A DNA stretch of 64,000 nt. Source: Agarilytica sp045430285 (GTDB lineage: Bacteria > Pseudomonadota > Gammaproteobacteria > Pseudomonadales > Cellvibrionaceae). A program made the translations under genes and the position numbers. The stretch covers positions 186,001 through 250,000 of the forward strand of contig JAILXV010000002.1 in assembly GCA_045430285.1 (NCBI GenBank). The letters run 5' to 3'. Position 1 is the first letter of the stretch. Every line of letters begins with the position of its first letter. Shown piece by piece: positions 16,125 to 25,900 of the stretch. The notes beneath the pieces are model-generated. The model was not told the origin of the DNA. It searched no databases and worked only from the letters and a program-made list of their open reading frames with translations.

Positions 16125-18356
16125 CTAGTTTTTAAGTTTTTCAATTGGAATAGAATATTCTGAATTTACAATTTTTATATATTTATGATTTTCTCGCAAA
16201 GGAGCCAAGTCAGGCTCAGCAATCAACAAATTAATTGGATAGTTATTAGATATAATCGTTTTCAAAACCCCCAACGCTCTGTCATAGTCACCCATAATCG
16301 TCCATACTCTAACAGCAGTCAAAAGAACATCTATACCATTAGGCTGTAACACAAGAGCTTCTTCTATTGACTCTACTGCGTCTTCAAATTCGCCCAAATG
16401 TAAATACGCCAAAGCCCTATATTGATAGACTTCCGTACTAACGCCATTCAATACAACTTCACTCCTAATTAAATCAAGCGCCTGCAAACAGATCTCCCTT
16501 ACCTCTTCTTCCCTATCAGAAAGATATCTGAGAGCATCAGCAAAATTTATTCTCAAACGATAATCTTCCGGAGACAATTTTATTGCCTTTTCAAAAAAAT
16601 TTACCGACTCTCTATATTCCTCAGCGTAATAATATCCCGTCCCAGCATTAGAAAACCCAATCGATGAGGGCGCAACCTTTACGGATGCTTCAAATGCTTG
16701 CGCTGATTTTCTAAACTCTCCCAAATACAAATAAGCCACGCCCAAATTCCCCAATGCAGGCTCATTTTCAGGAATAATTTTTAACGATTCACCCGCCATG
16801 TCAATAGCATCTTGAAACCGACCATCAACGATCAGAAAAAACGAATAATCATAATACGCTCTCCAATTTTTTGGATGGGCTTCAATAATACTCAAAAATA
16901 ATTTTTCTGCGAGGACCCTTTCCCCCATTTCCTCGTATGCCCTGGCCAAAAAAATCCCTATATCACCATCATAAGAGTCAAGCCTAGCCGCCCTTTCCAA
17001 AACCTTCACAGCATCAGAATATCGACCCGTCGCTCCAAAAACCAGACTTAGAGAAATATATGTTTGAGCAACAGTATCATTTTCTAATAATGCGCGATTA
17101 CAATACTCTTCAGCTTTTTCGATAAATTCAGATTTTCTAGTTGCCTTGAACCTTCCATGATATGCCCTACAAATACCTGCGTTCGCCTCCGCAAAAGAGT
17201 TATCATGAACCAGCGATGTAGAAAACAACTTTATCGCTTGGTCAAAATTTTCTTGCGTTTCAGGCATTCTTAAGTATTCCATGCCCTTCAAATAATAATC
17301 ATACGCCGTTACATCTGAAGTAAGACTTAGTGCCGCTGGCCGGAAAAATTTTAGCTGAAACTCATCGGCCAAATATCGACCAACTTCTGCAACCACACGA
17401 TCCTGTAAAATGAATATGTCGCCATAAGCGCCGTCTAGTTTTCCACCTGCTATTTGCACATTATCTTTTCGGCGAAATAGACGATAAGCGATGCGAAGGC
17501 TGTCGCCAAGTCTTTGCACACTGCCTTCTAATCGAACGGGGCCACGCACACCTTTACTTGGATCTAGGATATATACATCTTCCATATCAGCCAGCTGTGA
17601 CCGCAACGCTTCCGTAATTCCGGCACTAAAATAATCCGCTTCGCCGCCTTCAGACATCAGATTTTTAAAGTCGGCGATCTCCACATAGTTCGCTGTATAA
17701 CCAGGCACTAGCCACCTTGGAACGAGGTAGAATCCTGCAGCAATCAAGCATACCAACGCAATCGCGAGGGGATAGCGGTAGGCGTCTATTTTTTGCTGAA
17801 ATGTGCGTACGGCGTAATGCAGGTGCGTGCTATAAGTAATGCCTTTAGGCCGAATGAGGTAGGCGCGGTGCTTGCTGTCGATATTTTTTAGGGGGCGCAC
17901 GCCAAGCGCTTTTATTGGTGCGTGTAGATCGGCTTTGATTGCCTGATATACAGGCTCGGAAATACAGATGCCGTCTGCCACGGCGAGCGGCTCTAGGCGT
18001 GCAGCGATATTAACGTCATCACCGAATGGGGCGCCATCTTTGAGCGTCACTTCACCAGTGTGAATGCCAATGCGCGTGCGCAATGGGGGCATATCTCCTT
18101 TAGCATGTTCATTAAATTGCTGAAGGTCGTTTTGAATCGCCATTCCGGCGTTGACGGCATCTAACGGTAAATCGAAAGAAGCGAAGACGGCATCCCCAAT
18201 AAATTCGATGACGGAGCCGTTAAATTCTTGAATGCGAGACAGCAGGATGCGACGGTATTCGTCCACCAAACCGATGGTCTGATGTTCGTTTTGCCCCATT
18301 AAACGGGAATAACCGACAATGTCGGTAAACATTAATGTGAGGTGCCGACGTTCCAA
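16125..18356 (-). CDS. Class III nucleotide cyclase with TM segment and C-terminal TPRs
   Basis: A 743-residue protein. Residues 1-170 are a class III cyclase domain, with metal-binding Asp12 (LMFTDIVGYSRLM) and Asp55 (EFIGDAVFASF) and transition-state Asn/Arg in FGDDVNIAARLE. A single TM helix near 198-215 (YPLAIALVCLIAAGFYLVP) puts the rest outside. A TolB/FlgO-like middle region (about 225-335) precedes some nine TPR units (about 345-740). Start is TTG at 18354-18356, with AGGGG 7 nt upstream. Oddity: the purine-recognition Lys of adenylate cyclases is Glu51, and the partner Asp position reads Ala, so the nucleotide made is uncertain. A lipoprotein gene follows in the operon and a CRP-like regulator is divergent upstream. 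Confidence 0.88.
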   Translation of the reverse strand: MERRHLTLMFTDIVGYSRLMGQNEHQTIGLVDEYRRILLSRIQEFNGSVIEFIGDAVFASFDLPLDAVNAGMAIQNDLQQFNEHAKGDMPPLRTRIGIHTGEVTLKDGAPFGDDVNIAARLEPLAVADGICISEPVYQAIKADLHAPIKALGVRPLKNIDSKHRAYLIRPKGITYSTHLHYAVRTFQQKIDAYRYPLAIALVCLIAAGFYLVPRWLVPGYTANYVEIADFKNLMSEGGEADYFSAGITEALRSQLADMEDVYILDPSKGVRGPVRLEGSVQRLGDSLRIAYRLFRRKDNVQIAGGKLDGAYGDIFILQDRVVAEVGRYLADEFQLKFFRPAALSLTSDVTAYDYYLKGMEYLRMPETQENFDQAIKLFSTSLVHDNSFAEANAGICRAYHGRFKATRKSEFIEKAEEYCNRALLENDTVAQTYISLSLVFGATGRYSDAVKVLERAARLDSYDGDIGIFLARAYEEMGERVLAEKLFLSIIEAHPKNWRAYYDYSFFLIVDGRFQDAIDMAGESLKIIPENEPALGNLGVAYLYLGEFRKSAQAFEASVKVAPSSIGFSNAGTGYYYAEEYRESVNFFEKAIKLSPEDYRLRINFADALRYLSDREEEVREICLQALDLIRSEVVLNGVSTEVYQYRALAYLHLGEFEDAVESIEEALVLQPNGIDVLLTAVRVWTIMGDYDRALGVLKTIISNNYPINLLIAEPDLAPLRENHKYIKIVNSEYSIPIEKLKN

Positions 18357-18672
18357 ATCTGTGCCCCTGCAGATCGGTTTGAAGTAAAGCTTTAAACGCC
18401 AGAAACCTTAATGGCGCCAAAAACTACAATCGAAATAGATATGCGAATATACGCGTCAACAATGTTGTTTATATGATAGTTTTTTTAACATTATGGAAAT
18501 CGACGCGACAAAAAGTGTGCTTAACAAACATACAAATTAGTGAATATTTCACTGAAGCGTTAGCGCACTTATGCGTACGGCGGTATGATAGGCTCAGTCG
18601 GTGAAAGGTTTCAATCTTTTATATCGCTCTCTCCTTTTTAAACGTGCTTACACCCAAGGTCTCTAGTTTTCC
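18357..18672. other. Divergent promoter region of the cyclase and CRP-like genes
   Basis: 316 bp with no coding signal between two divergent genes, so it should hold both promoters. No canonical CRP site (TGTGA-N6-TCACA) is present. A shorter inverted repeat is at 18539-18553 (entered separately). Confidence 0.5.
18539..18553. promoter_or_regulatory. Inverted repeat between cyclase and CRP-like genes
   Basis: AGTGAATATTTCACT is a perfect 6-3-6 inverted repeat lying about 120 bp before the CRP-like start and 180 bp before the cyclase start. The half-sites resemble CRP half-sites (GTGA/TCAC), but the spacing is one base short of the E. coli pattern. It is a candidate autoregulatory site for the divergent CRP-like protein. 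Confidence 0.4.
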
Positions 18673-19311
18673 ATGCTTAATAACGTTAGCCTTTTTGCGA
18701 ATCTTCCCCAAAAATCTCTCTACGAACTTGAGCAGCTTAGCGTACTGAGGCGCTACCCTAAGAACACCATCCTATTTATTGAGGGTGATGAATCGACACA
18801 TCTATATGTTATTAAGGAGGGGAAGGTCAGCGTTTCCGTCGCGGGAGAAGACGGTCGTGAGGTAGTGTTAAACCATATGTCTGAGGGCGAGTATTTTGGT
18901 GAACTCGCACTGCTCGATGGAAAACCACGTTCCGCAACCGTGCGCACCATCACGCAATGTGAGGTAATCGCCGTTTCCAGAAATAGCTTCCAAGATTTAT
19001 TAAGAACAAACCCAGATTTTGTTATACAAGTAACCGCTGAACTCACTTCACGCGTACGCAAACTGACCGATAGCGTAAAAGACTTGGCGCTATTGGACGT
19101 TTATGGAAGGGTGAGTAATGTATTAGAAAAATTGAGTGATGAAAACGGGCGTATAGACAACCCAAAAGTGACGCATCAGGACATTGCCAATATGGTGGGT
19201 TCATCCCGCGAAATGGTAAGTCGCATTATGAAACAACTCATCATTGGTGAGTACATTAGCCAATGCACACAATTCATTGAAATCAAAAAAACGCTGCCAA
19301 AAGGCTGGTAG
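18673..19311 (+). CDS. CRP/FNR-family cyclic-nucleotide-type regulator
   Basis: A 212-residue transcription factor. The N-terminal cyclic-nucleotide-binding barrel carries the phosphate-binding cassette FGELALLDGKPRSATV (about 76-91) with the conserved Glu and Arg-Ser pair. A long C-helix follows, then a winged helix with VTHQDIANMVGSSREMVSRIMKQL as the HTH. No N-terminal FNR-type cysteine cluster. In the C-helix, the positions of E. coli CRP Thr127/Ser128 read Leu/Thr, so adenine contacts may differ. Divergent from the class III cyclase, which suggests it reads that enzyme's product. It is not the housekeeping CRP/Vfr by its HTH sequence. Confidence 0.9.
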   Translation: MLNNVSLFANLPQKSLYELEQLSVLRRYPKNTILFIEGDESTHLYVIKEGKVSVSVAGEDGREVVLNHMSEGEYFGELALLDGKPRSATVRTITQCEVIAVSRNSFQDLLRTNPDFVIQVTAELTSRVRKLTDSVKDLALLDVYGRVSNVLEKLSDENGRIDNPKVTHQDIANMVGSSREMVSRIMKQLIIGEYISQCTQFIEIKKTLPKGW

Positions 19312-19336
19312 CAGCCATCACTATTTTATTCGCTGA

Positions 19337-20953
19337 TTATTCCGAGTCTTCTATCGGTACAAGATCTATCGGCTCTTCAACCACTTCGTTTGTGACGTCA
19401 TTCGATGCACTTTCATTTACTGCGCCCACTGCTTCTGTAGACTGAACAGGTATTGGGTGCTCGGCTGCCATACTGTCATTGTTTTCAGGATCGGCTGGAT
19501 TAACGACTGAGTTCACCAGCATATTTTCCGGTGCTTTGTGGCCAATGTGGTAGGCAGCAAACCCAGGAAACATTACCTGATTTAATGCCATGCCGATTAT
19601 TTGCCCATCAAAGGGCGCGCGTATTTGTGAACTTTTATTGGTAATCGGATCAGTGACAACGCCCAACAAATCACCTTTGACAACCTCATGCCCCAAGGCC
19701 ACCTCGCTGAACAACATGCCGCCGTCTTTCGCACGTATCCAGCTTGATTCATAGTAAACGGGCTCCGCTGCCCGCTCCCAAAAACGACGCCGATGGATCA
19801 TACCCAAATTATCCATCGCGCTTTCAATACTTTTAACCCCGTATTCTATATCGGTACGGGAGAGTTCATGAGGCGCCCCAGCTTCCAGTGTGACGGCTGG
19901 AACACCGCTTTCAACCGCTGCACGCCGAAGGCTGCCTTCTGCACCTTCGCTTTGCACCACAACGATGGCGCCCATTTTTTTAGCTAGGTTATCGACTTCA
20001 GGCCTTGTTAAATCAGCACGTAATTGTGGCAGGTTAGTACGGCGAAAAGACCCCGTATGTAAATCGATTAACAAATCGCAATGGGCGACAATTTCAGAGA
20101 AAAATGAATACGCAATACGTGCCGCCGAACTTCCATCTGGGTTACCAGGAAAAAAGCGATTTAAATCCCGACGGTCAGGAAGATAACGCGAACCTCGGCG
20201 AAAGCCCTGTAGATTAACAATCGGGACGCCTATCACCGTACCGTGCAATTCTTTTGGCTCAATGTCATACATTAATCGGCGTACAACCTCGATACCGTTC
20301 AACTCATCCCCATGCACGGCCCCTGTCAAACACAGTTTAGGGCCAGGTTTAGCGCCATTAAGCACCAGCACCGCTGTAGGTGCAGCGATACCGATAAAAG
20401 AAGCCCCAGGCGACCACCCCAAACGCGCGGAAGTACCAGGCAGCACTTCACTACCCAATAACACCAATGGTTCAGCCGGTGCATTATGATCGCCAATTAA
20501 ACCCTGAGTGATTTTTTTAAGAATGCCTTGCTTCGGCACAGCCGTGACCATTGGCCGTGTCGTATTTATCCCTTCAACACGCTCACCAACCGAAACGCTA
20601 GACTCAATTAATACACTTGCATTGTTGTTGGGTGTTACATTCGCTGGATGCGTAACACTTTTTAGAGCGGAATGCCCCTGGGGCTGAACGTGTTGTATTG
20701 GTTTTAAGCTGTCTTTTGAAACAAGCGGTTCCGCGACGACATCTTTTAAATTGATATTTTCCGCAGGCTTGGGCGCAGTCTGAAGCACCTCTTCCTTAAC
20801 CGACAATTTATCTGCACCAGCCACAGCGGTCTCAAGATCATTTGCCCACACCGTATTCACAGCAGCGGATGCACCTATGGACAACACGCTCATTACCGCG
20901 AAGACTTTTCTAATACGTAGGACATGATATACGCCCTTACTCGATGGATTCAT
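19337..20953 (-). CDS. Exported succinylglutamate desuccinylase/aspartoacylase-family protein
   Basis: A 538-residue protein with a signal sequence (hydrophobic MSVLSIGASAAVNTVWA within the first 40 residues). A low-complexity linker precedes an AstE/AspA-type zinc carboxypeptidase domain (about 155-390). Zinc-site motifs are TGAVHGDELNGIE (HxxE) and LLIDLHTGS (second His), with the catalytic Glu probably in TLEAGAPHE. A C-terminal biotinyl-like beta domain follows (about 395-475: ALGHEVVKGDLLGVV, QIRAPFDGQIIG), then an acidic Pro/Glu-rich tail. Bacterial members act as amidohydrolases on small acylated or peptide-like substrates. The substrate is unknown; the export signal argues against AstE of arginine catabolism. 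Convergent with the CRP-like gene. Confidence 0.82.
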   Translation of the reverse strand: MNPSSKGVYHVLRIRKVFAVMSVLSIGASAAVNTVWANDLETAVAGADKLSVKEEVLQTAPKPAENINLKDVVAEPLVSKDSLKPIQHVQPQGHSALKSVTHPANVTPNNNASVLIESSVSVGERVEGINTTRPMVTAVPKQGILKKITQGLIGDHNAPAEPLVLLGSEVLPGTSARLGWSPGASFIGIAAPTAVLVLNGAKPGPKLCLTGAVHGDELNGIEVVRRLMYDIEPKELHGTVIGVPIVNLQGFRRGSRYLPDRRDLNRFFPGNPDGSSAARIAYSFFSEIVAHCDLLIDLHTGSFRRTNLPQLRADLTRPEVDNLAKKMGAIVVVQSEGAEGSLRRAAVESGVPAVTLEAGAPHELSRTDIEYGVKSIESAMDNLGMIHRRRFWERAAEPVYYESSWIRAKDGGMLFSEVALGHEVVKGDLLGVVTDPITNKSSQIRAPFDGQIIGMALNQVMFPGFAAYHIGHKAPENMLVNSVVNPADPENNDSMAAEHPIPVQSTEAVGAVNESASNDVTNEVVEEPIDLVPIEDSE

Positions 20954-21249
20954 TCATGAACTCTTAAAGGTTTACCTAAAACCACACACAATTATGCTTT
21001 AATTCTATACTATTTCCCTGCATATTCACGGAATATCACCGAAACTCGCGATTTCCACCCTATAAAACACCACGATTTTTCCTATAAGCTCACGTAACAA
21101 TACCCAGTATTCACCCGTCATAAATCAAAGCAAGACTCAAAAAAGACTGCGCTAAACAATGGCAAAACGGACACACCCAAGCCCCGCATTAGATGTAGGT
21201 AAATCAGCACTAGAAACCCGCAGGTGATCCTGAGTTAACAACTTAGGCG

Positions 21250-22890
21250 TTAAACGGCATCATGGACGAGGTCTGTCGAGGTGCAACCACCTTTGTGAGG
21301 GCTTCGATATAACGCGTTGCGATATTTTTTTGTACGGCTTATTTTATCTTTAAATTCATCCGCGCTTACCCCTAGTTTATCTAGGGCTTTATCGACTTCT
21401 TTCTGTGCGACCTGCTTCGCCTTAAACAACTGCATTTGCACACGACTATAGACATTAACAGCACCATCGCCACTGGTTTCAATGGGCAGGAATATCGCAT
21501 TGGGGTGAAGTTCAGTAATGAGCGATTGCACACCATCGGAAACGGCGCTTGAAGGCATACAACCAAAAGGTTTAATGCTGAGCGTCATGGTGGCCTTTTG
21601 ATGCACGACATTTTGGATGAGTTTTCCAACTTCCATATGGCCTTCGCCACCACGTAAATTGTTATCGTAATATTGGTGGCTTATCTCTGCGATACGGTCC
21701 ATATTTGGGAGTTTGTAATCGTACAGGCCCAAAATTCTCGCATAGAAATAAAATATACCCCGCACGATTTTATTTCCCGCCCACAGCATCAACAATCGTT
21801 TGCGTACATCAATATTTTCCAACGAAAACTTACTGCCTTTCTGGCCGCCCTTATCCGTACCCCTCAACAATGCGCGTTGCTTCGTGTCGTATTTAGCACC
21901 CCACATTAAAAACAGCGGCCATGAGATCGCTAGCTGAACATCAACTTCTGCGCCTTCTTTTTCCAAAAAGGACTGCATTTTATAATTACCGTCCCCCTCG
22001 GTTGTCATCGCCCAGAATTCACCAATAATCGCAACCTTTGGTTTTATCTGTGTGCGGTCCACCTCTATTTTTTGTAGCGCTTTACGGGTATGCCAAAGTG
22101 TGCGTAAAAATCCTTTATTTGTCTCGAAAGATCTAGCGATACGTTTTTTGCCTTCTTCCAAAACCGCTTGCGTTTCACCCTTATTCACCTCGTACGGACG
22201 AATGCGATAACCTAGAGCATTGAGAATATCGCCAATAATAACGGCTTTTACCATTGTCAGAAAAAATTTCGCGTTTATTTCTAAACCCAGCGCATCTCCC
22301 GTGGCTTGTTTGATGCCGCCGGTTTGCTGGACAAGTAGAACACGAAAGCCTTCGAAACCTGAATCCCTTAGTGCTTTGCGATATTCGGTAACGTAAGTAC
22401 CAAATCGACAAGGGCCACATGAGCCAACCGTCGCGAATACGTAATTTCCAATAATTTCGGCTTTCGTCTTTCCTGAAGCCTCTAACTGTTTTAATTTTTT
22501 AATCAGATTGCCGACAGTAAAATATGTGGGATTACATTGACCTCGGTTACCAAATTCACGCCCAAATTGAAGTGCGCCATTATCAGGCACATCCATGGCT
22601 TCTACTTTGTACCCCAAGCCTCGAAACGCAGACTGAATAAACAAATCATGAGCAACCGTTAAGCCCGCGTGTAAGATGGTCGTATTTTCACGTTGGTTCT
22701 TTCGAAACTGTGTTGGGTTTTCATCCCGCCAATGGTTTTTCTGTTCTTTATCTAGGCCTTGCCGCTGATACTCGTCGCTCGAGAAGCGCAGCACTTGCTC
22801 ATCCACTTGTTGCAGAAATTTTTGGGGATCTGTAATTTCCACAGGTGATTTTTCTGGCAACTCGGTTGGTACATTTTCTCGCATATTCAT
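21250..22890 (-). CDS. 2-hydroxyacyl-CoA dehydratase (HgdB-like) family protein
   Basis: A 546-residue cytoplasmic protein of the COG3581-type 2-hydroxyglutaryl-CoA dehydratase-related family. Conserved cysteines occur in GNRGQCNPTYFTVG, ATVGSCGPCRFGTY, KPFGCMPSSAVSDG and near the C-terminus in HKGGCTSTD, suggesting an iron-sulphur site. The gene follows the giant activase gene by 18 nt in the same direction, so the two form an operon and probably an enzyme-activator system. True dehydratases are oxygen-sensitive two-subunit enzymes of amino-acid fermenters; only one subunit-like protein is present here, so the reaction may differ and is unknown. Confidence 0.8.
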   Translation of the reverse strand: MNMRENVPTELPEKSPVEITDPQKFLQQVDEQVLRFSSDEYQRQGLDKEQKNHWRDENPTQFRKNQRENTTILHAGLTVAHDLFIQSAFRGLGYKVEAMDVPDNGALQFGREFGNRGQCNPTYFTVGNLIKKLKQLEASGKTKAEIIGNYVFATVGSCGPCRFGTYVTEYRKALRDSGFEGFRVLLVQQTGGIKQATGDALGLEINAKFFLTMVKAVIIGDILNALGYRIRPYEVNKGETQAVLEEGKKRIARSFETNKGFLRTLWHTRKALQKIEVDRTQIKPKVAIIGEFWAMTTEGDGNYKMQSFLEKEGAEVDVQLAISWPLFLMWGAKYDTKQRALLRGTDKGGQKGSKFSLENIDVRKRLLMLWAGNKIVRGIFYFYARILGLYDYKLPNMDRIAEISHQYYDNNLRGGEGHMEVGKLIQNVVHQKATMTLSIKPFGCMPSSAVSDGVQSLITELHPNAIFLPIETSGDGAVNVYSRVQMQLFKAKQVAQKEVDKALDKLGVSADEFKDKISRTKKYRNALYRSPHKGGCTSTDLVHDAV

Positions 22891-22908
22891 GGCTATACGC
22901 CCCTAGGG

Positions 22909-25900
22909 TTAATCCAGCTCTATAGCTTGTATCAATTCGGGTTCAAATATTTCCGGCGCGCACACCGACGCCTTTACACGTTCTTGCACTGGCGTGAAAC
23001 GCTTATATTGCTGCTTCAACGCTTCAATTTGATTCACGATCGCTTGGTCGTGCCTAATTTCTGGTGGCGCAGATTCCAATAGCGATAAGCGCTTGGCAAG
23101 AATGTTTTTTTCTGCCTCATGCGAACGCGCGCCTTCATCTTCAAGCGCCTCTTCGGCAAGCTTAAGGGTATAGCCGTATGTTTTTACGCGAATTTTTATG
23201 GAGCCTGAAGGCTTATTGGCATCGATATCGTGCAGGGCCGAATATGGTGTCGCGCTTGCACTTACCACACGATCTATCAAACCATAGGTTGGTGCATCGT
23301 GCCCGCACTTAAAGCTGGATAAATCTAAGAGCGCCACATTGGGGTGCCGAGACGCAAATTTTGCAGCCCACACTTTTTGTACACTATTAACACTGTAGTT
23401 TTCTGGCCAGATATCTTGAATCTCTAAAGGAGAGTCAACCAAACCTAAATCCAAATCTTGTTTAAAATATTTAGCAAGATATTCAGGGTCTTTTGGTATC
23501 GCACGCAAGGATAAAATCGGATACCCCATGGCTTGGTACTCTTCCAATACCAAATGGTTCATACCGGGGTCATTATGATACGGTCGCCCAATCATCAATA
23601 AGGCAATACGGTTTTCCGCTTCTACCTGATCTAATACTGCACGCCCTTTTTCTTGCATAAGACGGTCAAAATTCTCCAAGGCTTTATAGGCTTCATCTAC
23701 TGCAAAATTATTTTCATCTTCGGTAATATCCAAATACGCTTCGAACTGCTCGAACATTTTATGTTTGAGCAGAAGCGGCTCGTTAAGTGATACGGCTGTA
23801 TCAAGGTATTGAATATTGCGTTGCGCGAAGAAGTCTGTCTCTTTGGTAAAGGTCGCTCCGATCACATTCGGTGTGCCCGCCACAATTGGACAACAGGCCG
23901 TATCCATCACACTTTCGACAAATGTGGGAATATGGGTAATCGATGGAAAGAAAATGTAGTCGAGCGGTTTTTTCTCGTGATGCACAAACATTAGATTATG
24001 GATATGGGCCTGCACCACCTTCGCGGGATAACACGGATCAACCGATCCGTATTTTCCACCGGCTTGCCAAAGTTCTTCGCTAGTATCATCTGAAAAAACA
24101 ATATTACGCGGCTTTAACCCAAGGGATTCGAAATACGCGCGCCAAAAAGGCCCTGTACTCCACATATTCAACGCTTTAGGCATGCCAATACGAATATGTT
24201 TTCGCTTTTCTTTAGCCTCTTCGGAGGATGCTTGGAAACCTCGTGTAATTTTACTATGTGATATTTTACCTAACCATGATGTTTTTACTTCAACGTCTTC
24301 AATATCGCTACCGGCTATTGGTTGCGGTTGTGTTTTATATAACGCTTTAAAATTCCAAGTCGCTTCAAAATCGACAAGGTTTGGATAGGCTTTCATTCGA
24401 TCGCGGCGCTGCCGATTTAGGTTTCGAAGCGCGTCATGATTTTCTACTGTACCTTTCTCGCACGAAAATCCAGAAATATATCGTGCAATCTCTTTACTTG
24501 GTGTAACGGCATCGATAAATGTACGCGAGCAATCATTCGCACAAAAGTGACAGCGCGTACTTTCATCATTCCGTGTGGTGTACTCCAGATTAATCGAAGC
24601 GTCCAAACCAATAAAGGTGGAAAATCCTCGTCGCTCCACAACACGTTTTGCCTCAAACGCAGCACCAAGTGCGCCCGCTTCGCCCGTATGCGGGTGTACA
24701 TGCACTTCTGCTTCGGGCACACGCTCACAGATATAATCCACCTGGGCTTTTACTGCTGCGAGATTTTTTTGCGTGCCACCTTGCAGTACAAACACTCGAC
24801 CCAGTTCCGCCATACGAGGAATCTGTACAACGTACTGCCAAATATTTTTCGGCAGTACCAACGCCAAGCCAGCCAGTAGTTCTTCACCGTTGTAACCTTC
24901 TTTCTGGAAATTCACACGATCAGAATCCAAGAACACGGCACAACCGTAACTAAAGGTTGGGGACAAATCAGCATTAAATGCTTTTTCTGAATATTCCGTT
25001 ACGGGGATTCCAAACTGGTCCGCCATAGCTTGCAGCAACATTCCATTACCCGCGCTGCATGAATTTGATAAACGGAAATTTTTAATGGTTTTATTTTCCA
25101 TAAATAAAACCTTAATATCCTGACCCCCGACATCGCAGATAACATCAACATTAGGAAAATAATGTTGTGCGCTTTTCATATGCGCAACAGTCTCGACGAT
25201 ATTAGCATCCGCATTTAACGACGATTCCATCACATCACCAGCATAACCAGTAACGCCAAAGCCTTTTATATTCAATACGGCGTTTTGCTGCGTTGCCCAG
25301 CTTTTTAGCTGGGAAAACATATCTTTCATATCTTCCAAAGGATTGCCTTTGGACAACTGATAAACTTTTTGAAGGATCTCGCCTTGCGCATCAACAAGCA
25401 CACACTTGCTCGATGTCGATCCGCCGTCCAAGCCGATGTAACCCGATATTTTTTCGTTTGGTGTTAATAGTGCCGCTTCAAATTTTGGTTCTTTATACTG
25501 CGCTACAAAAACCCCAACCTCATCCTGAGAAGAAATCAACGCGGGGCCGGCAGATTCACCCAATTGCGCATGACGCCCCACATCAATAAATTCTTTTAAG
25601 CCAGCTAAACCATTGAAAGGCGCAATACTATTTTCAATTAAGCCGTAAAGCACCGCACCGTATGCTGCATAATATTCTGCATTTTCGGGCGTAAAAATAA
25701 GTTCTTCTATTGGAATGTCTTTAGGATAGTCATAGCCCCGCTCGTCCCAGGTTTCAGGTATACGGTAACGCCAGCATTCTTTAAGGAAAGGTAAATATGT
25801 ATTGGGGCCGCCCAGCAATAAGACTTTTGCTTTTAGGGTGTTCCCCCGCGTTAAGACCGATAAGTTCTGGCCGACAATCGCATCCGCCAGAGAGCACATA

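Noticed and set aside
18357..18672. Canonical CRP site (TGTGA-N6-TCACA)
   Set aside because: Only a related palindrome with different spacing is present; recorded separately as an inverted repeat.
24436..24879. 147-codon open frame antisense to the activase gene
   Set aside because: The opposite strand carries conserved cysteine and ATPase motifs; the antisense product is unrecognisable.
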